Source of the DNA: Monosporascus cannonballus
Taxonomy: Eukaryota > Ascomycota > Sordariomycetes > Xylariales
Direction: 5' to 3'
NCBI GenBank assembly: GCA_004154925.1
Contig: QJNS01000090.1
Location: 186,001 to 250,000, forward strand
DNA length: 64,000 nt
In this document: piece by piece, positions 22,633-33,483 of the stretch
Position numbering within the stretch: the first letter of the stretch is position 1
Layout of the letters: each line of letters opens with the position of its first letter
Notes under the pieces: generated by a model
The model's database searches: none
Told to the model about the DNA's origin: nothing
Seen by the model: the letters and a program-made list of their open reading frames with translations, nothing else
Position numbers and translations under genes: made by a program

Positions 22633-24191
22633 TGCAGTGGTCCCAGCGTGTCCTGATTAGCAATATGGAGGATAATGAATGTTACAAAAGTAACAGCACG
22701 TTGATGATGACGAAGAGTCTATATGAACTAATTGGTTCGGGGAGGGCGAGAGGATTAATAGTTACTTGAGAATGTTGAAAGGACAAGAAAGCAGGATGCT
22801 TGGTGGTGAAGGGTAAAGCACATGCAACTGTGTGTTGATGAGTAGGTAGTAGAGTCTAGAGACTGTAATCGAGTCGAGAGGGCTGATGATTAGAAAGCAG
22901 AGGTCTTCGATGGGGGAGGAAAGGTACAGCAAACGTGAAGTGACGAGGAGTTCGCTAAAGGTGGAGGTGAAGGGGAAGGAATTGTGAAGAGGGTAGGTAC
23001 TTTACAGACAGAACAATGTGACCAATAGTGAGAGAACCGGATAGAGGGGACCATAGGAGGCATAGGTCAAGTGCAGGAAGATACAGTAGCAGTATTTACT
23101 GAAGACATTGACTTATCCAGCCTCTCTATATGTTGGTATGGGTACTCTAGGGTAGTTGCCGACTTTTCTTCGATCGAGATCCCCCATTGGGACGGGGGTT
23201 ATCGCGGACCCTGCCGTCTTCGGCAAGCATGGTGAATAATGGCGCGTCATGTGAGTGACGCAGTTAAGGATGGCAAAAATGCTTCCCGCCTCCTGTGAGT
23301 CTCACCTCTGCAACATCTGACCCAACGGCATAAAACACGATTTAGTCCCTCGTGAATTTTTAAAAAGCACGTAGGGGAGACAGAAACTTTCATCTTCTTC
23401 CAATATATACCCTTTAACCACCAGCAGTGGTGGAGATGCCACAAGATGTTCCACGTAAATTAGACGCTCAACGACTCAGCATCGAGTGCACAGTTACAGC
23501 ACTCCCCTGATCCAATCAGCAAGTAGGAGGCCAGGACGTGATTGTGTCCGGTGAGGACCTGAATGGCGGTGAATTTTTGCCGGCCACGTATAATACGCTC
23601 ATCAACCTCCTGACGAGATAAACGACTCCGCCACTATTTGCAGAAACATAAGACTAAATGTGCGGATATGAAGGGGTTTCTGTCGCCCCAGTGAACTGTG
23701 CCCAATCGCTAGAGCCCGTGAAGAAACTTTATACTTTAGACCGAACGACCCCCTGAGTTTGGTGGGGGTTGATATGGGCTATGTTGCTTATGTCCAAATG
23801 CCTATAACTGAATAGTTGTGAGCAAACAATATCTTATCTCGATAGTTGATTTCCCAAGCATTATCGTAACGTTTTCCAACAGTGAAGAGATGAAAACTCT
23901 AGCAATCAACTCGGGGTCTGGCAGAAAGTATTATTATGTTCTGGTAACTGTTTCACACACGTATAATGATCCGGGCGCTCTACGATACACTCTCTGTCTA
24001 GAAACCTTTTTTGAAGGGCACATTAGAGAATTGAGAGTCGGTATTCCTGTGACATTAATTTTATTTTATAGCCGGAGAACGCCGGACTAAGACTGTGTTA
24101 GTAGCCCCTCTGTGACCGCGGCGGCTATGGTATTAAAGCTCGCAACACACAGAAACGCCTCGATCTTTGGACATATGGACCTGGTCTTATT
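22633..24191. other. Intergenic region
   Basis: 1.56 kb containing the promoter of the proline-rich gene and the 3' flank of IES2. A 90-codon + frame at 23818-24090 has only a GTG start and no family resemblance, so it is not called. Purine-rich stretches at 22740-23060 are the only compositional feature noted. Confidence 0.45.
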
Positions 24192-25629
24192 CTAAGAAAT
24201 TTCCTCTACCATCTTTCCACCCTTAAGTCCACCACGGACGAAGACCCTACCTACCGGACCGTCCATGATCTCATCCGGCACCGCAACCCGGCTCCCGTCT
24301 TTGGTGTTGATCCACCGGATGAAGATGGGGCTTGGCTTCTGAGCTTCAACATCAGGAGTGGCCTCTAGTGCAAGTTGAGACTTGCGGTTGGTTTTCGGTG
24401 CCTGCTTCTTCAGAAGCTTGTTGATAGTCTCCATCTGTAAATTAGGTAGTTAGCAGGTGTCGTACCGTATGCTGCGAAAAACCAGCGATTACTTCATACC
24501 TTAACCTCCTCGTTACGCTTCTCACTCAGGTTTCTCCTCCGGCGTGCCATCTCGGCACGACGCATGGACAACTCTTCTGCGGTAAAGTGCTTCTTAGCTT
24601 GCACCTCTGTTCATCGTGTTAGTTCGAAAGCCGACCCTCCCGCAGGCGGATTGACTTGCCATCCGAGAGTTTCATGAGACCCTCCCCATTCTCCTCGAAG
24701 CGAGCGCGCTGCCGTTTGGTCATCTTGGTAAGATCAGGGGTTTCAGCACGGCTTCCATCATCGTCGCTTTCGAGACCCCCTTCCTCTTCTTCATCGGCAG
24801 GTGCAGCCTCATCGATCTCTTCGTCTTCGCCCTCAGCGTCTTCTTCGTCACCGCCTCCTATCTTGATGGTGTCTTGGATCTCGTCTGCTTCACTTTCCAG
24901 CTCGCTGAGCTCCTCGTCATCGTCGCTGTCCCTGGACTGAGGGGCAGCAACTTTAACAGAGGGCTTGGCGGCCGCCTTGGGCTTATTGGCGATGCTGCTT
25001 TTGGCCGGTGGCTTTGACACCTTAATAGTTGGTGCTGGAGGAGGCATGGGCTCAACATCCATATCATCATCTTCGCCCTCGGCATCTTCGTCATCGTCCT
25101 CTCCGTCGCCGTCGATGTCCATATCATCGTTGACCACAATCTCATCCTCGCCTGGAGCATCGACCATGTCGTCATCCTCACCTTCGGCATCCTCACCTTC
25201 GGCATCCTCATCCTCGTCTTCTTCGACTCCGGCCTCTGCATCCTCCTCGTCGTCCTCGTCCTCACTGGTATCTACGACATAGCTCTTCTTCTGAGACCGA
25301 TTCCTCTTCCCGGCAACGATTTCACCACCGGAGAAGCTATCCCGGGCGGATTGGCGGCCGGATTGCGCGGCTCGACCGCTAGATGTGGCCTGACGAAGCT
25401 TGCTTGCCGGAAGCTTAACTGTGACGTGAATATGCTGGTTAGAATCTGAGGGCGAGGAAGGAGGGCCGCGCGAGACCGATGCTACGGCACTCTTACCCTC
25501 AGATCGACGAGATGTCCTGGATGACATGGTCCTGCCTGTCCGACTACTAGTGTGGTTGTCGCTATCAACCATGTCAGTGATTGCTGTGTTTGCCTTCTGG
25601 GCAGCGGCACGGCGTGGGCGAGACGCCAT
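24192..25629 (-). CDS. IES2: INO80 chromatin-remodelling complex subunit Ies2 (INO80B, PAPA-1 domain)
   Basis: Three exons: 25629-24660, 24606-24500 and 24434-24192 (439 residues). Intron 1 uses a GC donor (GCAAGT at 24659-24654), has an ACTAAC branch site and ends AACAG (53 bp); it restores LSD-E-VQAKKHF. Intron 2 is GTATGA...TACAG (65 bp, phase 0). The N-terminus is disordered and basic (MASRPRRAAAQKA). Residues ~125-300 are very acidic with repeated AEGEDDD-like units. Residues ~300-375 carry the PAPA-1 signature: MTKRQRARFEENGEGLMKL, HFTAEELSMRRAEMARRRRN and EVKMETINKLLKKQ. Ies2 stimulates the Ino80 ATPase and nucleosome sliding in the nucleus. The start at 25629 is the first ATG in frame. 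Confidence 0.9.
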
Positions 25630-27554
25630 TGTGACCAACGGCAGATAAACCGATAGGTGATATTGGGGAATAGGATATGAAAGAGATCGATGAGACGATG
25701 CTCATGGGATGCTCGAAGCGTTGTAAATATACTATCGGATTGATTGGGGAAATGGCGGATGCTTCCTTGATAGATTATGTCTTTTATAATGTGGGGCGGC
25801 GGTGGTGGTGCAAGGACAAAGACGTTGAAATAAGTTTGCGACGTCAGATAGGCCGTGCCTGGTGACAGGTTGAGTTTGATAGCGGCTGAGGTTGTGCTTG
25901 TGACAGGACGCCGACGAGAGGCAAAGCGCATTGCCAAATCAGTTGTTGCTTCTGGCGGGAATGCGGACAAGACCCAAGAAGGGCAAATGTCTAGGTTACT
26001 TAAGAGCGGCTGCTAGGTTGAGAGGATTACACGTAGCCATTACATTGACCTCGGCCACTTGGATTCAACAATTCAATGTATGCGCATACGCATGTGGGTG
26101 GCATTAAGTATGTCTTTGCTTGAAGCAAAGACAGCTGTTGTGGTTGCAGCTGCAATGCACACCCAAGATGCCGTCAACCGACCCAACACAGCTACCCTCC
26201 TTGCACAAGCGCTGTCCGTTGCATATCTTAAGGTGACACAGGGATAAGAGCCGGTCCAATCCGGGTCATCATCGAGAAGGAGGCGATGGAAAAGGGCATG
26301 TGGAGGTTGAACGCAGGATTGCGATTGCTCTTGTAATCCCGCATCTCGTCAACTTAATCTCATTCTTTCGTTCCATCGTCCTTTATGTACGTGTCTCGCG
26401 TCCTCGGACTACTTTGAGAGGGAGAACTGCATTTCCGCTCCTTCGCTTGTCGGTGAGGCTGATTCATCCTCTCAGGATGCAACGACGCGGGGCCAGAATT
26501 GCAAGGGATTGGTGGAATGAGGTCTCTGCGGGAAAGGAAAAATAGCCGGTCTGTGACCAACGAAGTTACTTACGAGACAATAGGATTCGAGACTTCCTGG
26601 AAGGCCCTTGTGGCTGACCGGGTCAAGTTACGCGACACCCTGTTGATTCGCGCTGTTCTTCTAGCTGCACCGCCCCTGGCTGAACTAAGATGTCATCCAA
26701 AGCAGATGTTCGTGCTCCCCCGGCGATTGGCCTGCAATGCGCTCCCGCTACACGTTCAGAGTTACAGAGTTAGTATCGTCGCATTTCGTCTGCGGGAATT
26801 GCACAAGACCCTGACCCTTTTACTGGATGTAGGAGATCGGCAGTGTGCCCACCTTTGTTAAACGGCGATTGATGGCGATACAATGGGAGGAAGCAGTGGA
26901 TAAGGTGTGCGGATAGTATTCGAGAACAGGGGAAGAGCTGGCCCGTCTCGGTTCGTTAAATTGGAGACGATTATTAGTTGATTATCGATATGTAACTGTT
27001 GAAAGCTGAAGAACAGGTGAAGAGAACATGAGCCAATGAACCAGAATGCTACCTGTGAGATGTTGGGAGTGTCCATGAGGATCGGGGCTGTTCGGGCAGA
27101 GTCACGTGAAATCCAATACAAGAGATTCGAGCTTGGACCTTCAAGACTCATCATTCGGCTGGTGGAGGATGGGGGCGTAATAGACCGACCCTTGGGAAAA
27201 TGCTGAAGAGCAGGCGGCGGTTACTAGCGCCAAATCTACTAACTGCAACTCGATTGTCAGTATTTGATAATTGAGACTCGGATGTACTTGGTGACTTATG
27301 TAATTTAGACTCTTTACTACATCCCTGACGACAGGGTCCTAAGCCGGGCTACGTTGGTCCAAGCTCGGTCCACTTGCGACTTAGGAACTGACCTCGGCTT
27401 CTTGTAGCTCAAAACAACCGTACCTACCTCCCCCCTGGCGGTGACAGGATCGCATCCAGTATCATGATACCTGCCGCTCTGCCAGTGAGGTGATATATAC
27501 ATATTTGCATTAACTAGATCGAGGGACACCAAAATCCAACATAGGCCATTTACA
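25630..27554. other. Divergent intergenic region, IES2 / PEX14-like
   Basis: 1.9 kb between divergent genes, holding both promoters. Open frames here (up to 120 codons at 26499-26861) resemble no family and lack splice context. Nothing else is recognised. Confidence 0.45.
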
Positions 27555-28628
27555 ATGGCTGACGAAAAGGTGAATCAAGCATCAGCCTCGCAGCAGGCTC
27601 AGACTGAACCTGATCCGCCTGCGGAAGATCGCAAGTCCAATGAGAGCAGCGCCACAGCAACAGCAGAGGCAACGATCGATCAGGCGCGGCGGTTCCTAGA
27701 GGACGATTCTGTTCGAAGGTCAAGCGCAGAGAAGAAGACAGAGTTCCTGAAGAGCAAAGGCTTCAGGGATGAGCAGATCCAAGCCCTGCTGGGGGAAACA
27801 GATGGAGCCGCCATAGCTGAGAGACCAAGATCGGAGCCTCGGGACGCGCCTTCTCAGGGACCGGAACGATCCTCAGCAGCCCCCCCAGCCACAACAGAGT
27901 CCAGAAGCGATATACCCCCAATCATTACCTACCCAGAGTTTCTTACCACCTCTCCCCGGCCGCCACCACTAATTACACCATCGAGCCTTTTCAATATCCT
28001 CACCGTGACCGGCAGCATCTGGACACTTGTATACGGGACTGCGCAATACGTTGTCAACCCCATGGTCGACAACCTGAACGACTCCCGCTCCGACTACTAC
28101 GGTCACGTCAACGAGAAGCTGGGCGAGCTCGTCGAGAGGCTCGAGAACGCCGCGAGCGAGGTTCCCTACAAGAATGGCAAGCTCGTGCTGAAGTCGCGAG
28201 CAACGGCTGATGACCGCGCGCACGAGGAGACCGAGAGCACGTTCAGCGACCCGACTGAACTCTTCCACCGCGATATTGGGACCCAGACCTCCCCGCCGCT
28301 AAGTCCAGGCTTGTCGGTGGCGAGCTCATCCGCCGGGAACCTAGTCGACAAGCAAGCGAGCCGTTTGTCGGCGTTGCGCGCTTCTCTACACGAACTGAAC
28401 GATATGTATACGCGCCGCACTGAAGCCTCGGCGGACCTAAACGCGACGCTGCGCTCGCTCCGCGACGACATCGATAACTTGGCGCTGCCGCCCCCGACGG
28501 AATACGCGATGATGCATAATAGCGCGCAGAGGCAGAACGACGAGTTCAAGCGGACGAAAGACGCGATCCGTAGTGTCAAGGGCATGTTCCTGAGCACGAG
28601 GAGCTTTCCAACGGTGATGACGAGATAG
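27555..28628 (+). CDS. Peroxin of the PEX14 family (PEX14/PEX17-like, PEX33 type)
   Basis: Single exon, 357 residues, starting MADEKVNQASASQQ. Residues ~39-80 match the conserved Pex14 N-terminal helix bundle that binds the import receptor Pex5 (TIDQARRFLEDDSVR, KKTEFLKSKGFRDEQIQALL). A Pro/Ser linker leads to a hydrophobic segment at ~145-172 (SSLFNILTVTGSIWTLVYGT), likely the peroxisomal membrane anchor, then coiled-coil stretches (~180-197 and ~265-345) and an ending MFLSTRSFP. Canonical Pex14 has a differently patterned transmembrane region; this arrangement fits the second Pex14-like peroxin of filamentous fungi described as PEX14/17 or PEX33. It acts in the docking complex for matrix-protein import. 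The subtype is inference from motif pattern. Confidence 0.85.
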   Translation: MADEKVNQASASQQAQTEPDPPAEDRKSNESSATATAEATIDQARRFLEDDSVRRSSAEKKTEFLKSKGFRDEQIQALLGETDGAAIAERPRSEPRDAPSQGPERSSAAPPATTESRSDIPPIITYPEFLTTSPRPPPLITPSSLFNILTVTGSIWTLVYGTAQYVVNPMVDNLNDSRSDYYGHVNEKLGELVERLENAASEVPYKNGKLVLKSRATADDRAHEETESTFSDPTELFHRDIGTQTSPPLSPGLSVASSSAGNLVDKQASRLSALRASLHELNDMYTRRTEASADLNATLRSLRDDIDNLALPPPTEYAMMHNSAQRQNDEFKRTKDAIRSVKGMFLSTRSFPTVMTR

Positions 28629-29650
28629 AAGCTCGCGTCGGAGGTTGACTCGTGGTACGCCAGAGACAGATACCGATTCGGGGAAAGTCATGGCCCACAT
28701 CCTTACGACGGCTCGTTCTAACTTCAGCGCCTTGACGGAAACCAATCTGGCTGGGGGCGCAGTGGCTGCTTTGATGGAGAAAGTAAAGGTTGGCGGTGAG
28801 ATGCACGCGGCTGCTGGCTGCGCAGCTACAGAAGCTGTACGTGCCCAGGAGCTACGGATGGCAGGAAAGAAATTCAACGGGATACCTAGGGTGATCGCCA
28901 ACCTCCCAACTGAAATCATAGACGTCCTAATACTATATAACCCTTCTATCGCCAAAATACTCTCGACGAGCTCTTTCACTACGACAGCGTCACATGTCTC
29001 TAACGACAAGAGCCTCAGGCACTACGCAAGTTAGTGCACGTCAATGCACCGCGAAGCCGGCTCACCTCTATTTCATTCCAAAAAAGGCCCGCCCGGAGAT
29101 ATCCGGACTACCGTTTACAAACCATCCCTAGACTATGATTGGAGCCAACCATTCTCCGGATGTCTCGTTCCTATATGAACGTGCTGGACCGTATCTATGC
29201 GATGGTAGCACCCTGGGATTGCAACTCGACGGTCACGTTCGTCCGGATAGGCCGCTTGTCACGCTGAAGAGCCTCGCATTGTCTCGCACAATGTGCCTCT
29301 GCTATCATTGAAGCGCGTAATAACAAGTCATTCTCGATCATGTTGCTCGATCAACAAATAGCACACAAAACGCCTCTTGAAACTCGTCAGTCACCCTTTT
29401 CGGCAGTTTCTCTGCCCACCAAGTAGCGATATGTAAAATGGAAATCTGCTGGTCAATCTAGCGTGTTTCCCAAGACTCTTTGCCATATAATGGACCGAGA
29501 TTTTTATATAACGCCCTAGGGGAATTCTGGTGAGATGAGGAGTGAGAGTAAGGAGGTCGCATTCTTACTGTGTGCAATGGACGCGTTGCAGGAAATTTTG
29601 CAAGCAAAACGCTGCCAAAGGACTTGCTCGAGCGTGAAATAACGTTAGGA
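28629..29650. other. Intergenic region
   Basis: 1.0 kb downstream of the peroxin gene. The 129-codon + frame at 28645-29034 starts 17 bp after the stop codon and has no recognised family; it is probably the 3' UTR. Nothing else recognised. Confidence 0.4.
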
Positions 29651-29653
29651 GCT

Positions 29654-30396
29654 TCATTTCTGGTTCGTGCGCCGACCAACCCATGTTATGCTAATACTTC
29701 GTCGTATCACAACACTCCTATTATAACGTAAGTCATGAGCTAGCAGATTCCCCCACCACGCTCGCACCGTGTTCTCAAGAACGTCGTGAATGAGCTCATT
29801 GCCAGGCATCAATAAGGGTAGCAGATACAGGATCGCCTCGATCATCGTCGATCTCGAACAAGGTTCGGCTTGAGCTGCAACCTGAGGACTAGGAATTCCG
29901 TAGGCGAGTTCGCCGGTAGCGTTGGGCTCAGAGGAATTATTGATTGAGCAATGCACAGCCAACGTGCTCTGGGGAGTCGCATGTGCACCAGGTCATATCT
30001 TTCGCGGCGCCAAGCCTCCTCGCAAACCTCACAAGTCACGGACAGTGCGAAGTGCTTGTCAGCCAAATTACATATTCCTAGAACACATCCAATAAGCGGG
30101 CAGTATCCAAGCGTGCGGAGCCTCAAGGGGTAGATTCCGGCGGGCAGAATCGTAATCTGCATACCCGCCGACCGGGTCTCTGTTGTGGCAGGTAGAGAAT
30201 TAGACTGGCCAGTACCGCGAGTCTCTTTCCGAAGTGTCTTTGGCGTTTGAGCGCAGACAGGACATGTCAATCCACGTGTAGCGGTCGCGACAAGGCAATG
30301 CGACACGGGTACGGGCCATCCGTCTGACATGTCGACGCAGTCCTGTACCGACGCCTTGCCGGCCAAAGGATGCTGTACAAATAACTGAACACACAT
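29654..30396 (-). pseudogene. Possible decayed or mis-sequenced hypothetical gene
   Basis: Two overlapping minus-strand frames look like parts of one reading. The first (from ATG 30396) has cysteine pairs and hydrophobic stretches (GLTCPVCAQTPKTLR, TLGYCPLIGCVLGI, ALSVTCEVCEEAWRRERYD). A one-base shift near 29990 joins it to a second frame (STLAVHCSINNSSEPNATGE, IEAILYLLPLLMPGNELIHD) ending at 29654. The amino-acid texture is protein-like, but no family is recognised and the frame break is unexplained. It could equally be chance open frames in non-coding DNA. Confidence 0.3.
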
Positions 30397-30965
30397 CTAC
30401 TCAAGGCGTCAAGGCCGTTCCCATTCTGACTGTCGACAGAGTACTGGTAGAACCACTCTCTACCAGCTGACCGGCGTCCGTTCGTCATTCCAGCCCCGCA
30501 AGCATCGCTATGGGACAAAAGGTTTGAGCTGCGGCAACCGCAGTGCCTGCATCGTTCCTATATCGCATCCTGGTTCTGACGAGGCTATTGCCAAAGGAGG
30601 GGAATACATGAGAAGTCTGTTTTGCCGAAGTGGCTATATTTGTGCAATAGATTGGAAACTATCCGTCACGCTTCGCGCCCAAGATGTCGCGTCAGACTGT
30701 GACGTCTACGAATCCTGGACCCCGTCTGGGACCTGTTCATTTCCCCTGCCCAAGACCCTCCTACCTCTCATGGATGTCGTTTCTCCTACTCAGCCTAGAC
30801 AATCCACACTGCACGGAAGACCACCTCATGTACACTTAAACGATAGCAACTGTGCGCCAGCACGCTCGGCTCGTCGGCTCCCAAAACCCATCGGAGGGCA
30901 CACAAGCTGCAGCATGCGTTCTGCGCGCCACTGTCGATCTTCCAAGACGGCTCGTGATCATAGCT

Positions 30966-31581
30966 CGCCGCGGAGGAACTTTTCCTTTGCGAGCGTGGCG
31001 AACTCTTTCCCGCAGAGGCCGAGTCGCCTCATTACCCTGTATTCGGCAGCAATAGTCTTGACAGAGCTGTCGTCCAGCGTGATCCAGACGTTCGTACCGC
31101 CGTCGCCCCATCCACCTCCGGCTCAGCTGTGCTGAAGTGGAAAAATGCGCTCGGCACGATCGAGTTGATGTCGTTGATGAAATCCCTCCGGGGTGTAAGA
31201 CGAGCCTAGTATACATGGGGGCTGCGGGGCGATATCGTCCGTGTGAAGCTCGCTGTGCTGTCGGGCGTGGTTGAACATGCACATCGGTAGGGAGTGAGCT
31301 TCCATGGGAAGAATGGTTGGCATGATCATTGGGAAAATGCTAGAGGTCGGGAGAACGGCGTGGATTCCGTGATAAGTAGCCCAAAGCCATGGAAGATTCG
31401 ATTTCTTCACAAAGAGCGAAAGGCTACCCTCCTCGGACAATGGCCATTGAGACTGTCCTGGGGTGCATCGTCCTGTTGGGGCTATGGCATGGATGCGACG
31501 ACTGTCTGGCGAGTAGGGACAGAGTTGAAATTTGGAGCAGTGATCAAGTAGCTCGCTAAGGCTTACGGAGGTTGCGCGCAA
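30966..31581 (-). pseudogene. Decayed hypothetical gene with two one-base frame breaks
   Basis: A minus-strand reading begins at ATG 31581 (LSELLDHCSKFQLCPYSPDS...) and runs in one frame to about 31185 (PTILPMEAHSLPMCMFNHAR). It continues after a one-base shift as RRDFINDINSIVPSAFFHFS, and after another one-base change in a GGGG run near 31101 as TNVWITLDDSSVKTIAAEYR, ending LAKEKFLRGEL at the TGA near 30966. Joined, it would be about 205 residues. The texture is clearly protein-like but I do not recognise the family. Both breaks lie in short G/C runs, so either pseudogenisation or sequence error can explain them. Confidence 0.45.
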
Positions 31582-33483
31582 TCAAGAGTTAGCCTCACTC
31601 TTTGTTTAGAGCCCGTTCGCGCTCGAACTCTTCGATCTAGAAGTCAGGCATTCACTGCTATGGGGCTTTAATACTCGCACTGTATCTGAGGCCTCAGCTG
31701 TTCGACTATCAAAGTCCGGCCAATGGCGTGGACGCTCACCACGTCGACATTGATTGGCGCTGCGGCCGCCCCCTCCTGGCACAACTCAGCCTTCTCGGGC
31801 AGATTGCGCAGTTTGGAGTAACATTCACAACTGTCCCCAGGCTTGAAATAGCGAAATGTTCTAGCAAGACTGCCGATAGATGCCTGTTCTAATAAGCGCA
31901 GACTCAGCGAATAATCCTCTGCTTCGGCGGCTGAAACCAGCCCCGAAAATCGACGCCCGATGCCGACAGGCGCTCCCCAACACCCGAGCCCGGAGCCCAA
32001 CATTCACAGCAACCTTACCACTCGATCCGACTTTCATGGACAGGGCATACATAACTCGGGTCGAGATCTCACCGTCGGTAGGGACTTGATCATTGGTAGG
32101 TTCGTCCGCACCAACGGCGGTGCTGGCCACTGACGGGCGACAAAATAGTTGATGGCCGTTCCGACAAAGATGCCGACCCACCAACGACAACCACCCAGCC
32201 CGAGAACCGGGCTCCTGACCCAAGTTCCTCCCTCACAGTGGGGCAACGGCAACGGCTACGGGACTCGCTAAGGTTTGGCCAAATCGACGCACGCTATATA
32301 AACATCAGGAACGCCCATCCAAGGACTTGCGAGTGGCTGCAGAAGAATGGCAAATATCTCCGCTGGCTTAGCCCCAGCAAGTTTCCCGACCATCACGGGT
32401 TCCTCTGGATCAAGGGAAAGCCAGGGACTGGAAAGTCGACATTGATGAAATTTGCTCTGGCTCAAGCTCGGAGGTCGATGAAGGATTGGGTAATCATCTC
32501 ATTCTTTTCAACACGCGTGGCGGCGAGCTGGAGAAATCCACCGCCGGAATGTATCGATCCCTCCTGCTGCAACTCCTGGAAAGCATACCCGGGCTCGATA
32601 CCATATTCGACCAACTCCGTTTGACTGTGTGGCCGCGAGATGGCCAGATGCAGTGAAGTGTCGAGTCGCTCAAGGATCTCTTTGGGCTCGCCGTCCAATC
32701 CCTCGGCCCGATCACAAGTGGTTTGCTTCATCGATGCGCTGGATGAGTGCGACGAAGACCTGATTCGAGACATGTTGTCATTCTTCGAGCGTATGAGCGA
32801 GCTAGCCATTGCATCCAACATCCGGTTCCAAGTCTGCTTCTCCAGCCGACATTACCCTCACTTTACTACCGCTCGCGGATTAGAGCTGGTCCTAGAAGAC
32901 CAAGAGGGCCACTATCAGGACATTGCCAAATATGTTGACAGCAATCTCCACATCGGACACAGTACAGCCGAGGAAGATATTAAAGCCAAACTCCAGGCCA
33001 AAGCGTCGGGTGTCTTCTTATGGGTTGTCCTGGTTGTTGACATCCTTAATAGGGAATCCTCCCAGGGAAACATATTCGCTTTACGCCAAAAGTTCTGAAG
33101 ATTCCAGACAACTTGCCTGATCTATTTCGGGCTATTCTCACTCGAGGTGCGCGGGATGGGGACAAGTTGATACTGTGCATTCAATGGGTCCTCTTCGCAA
33201 AGAGGCCCTTGAGGCCAGAAGAACTGTACTTTGTTATTCTTGCTGGGACTGACCCCCAATCTCTGGGACCCTAGGACCGGGGGCTTACCACGCTCGCCAT
33301 AATTCAGAGGTTCATAACGGATTCCTCCAAGGGGTTAGCCGAAATAACGAAGTCTAAAACTCCAGGAGTCCGGTTCATCCACGAGTCGGTGCGGGATTTC
33401 TTCCTCAAGTACAACGGCCTTCGGGAGATCTGGCTGGATGTCGGTGATCGGTTCCATGGGAAGAGCCATGAGCAACTAAAAGA

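Noticed and set aside
23818..24090. 90-codon + frame
   Set aside because: Starts only with GTG, AT-rich intergenic context, no family resemblance.
28645..29034. 129-codon + frame just after the peroxin gene
   Set aside because: Begins 17 bp after the stop codon with no promoter space and no recognisable motif; likely 3' UTR.
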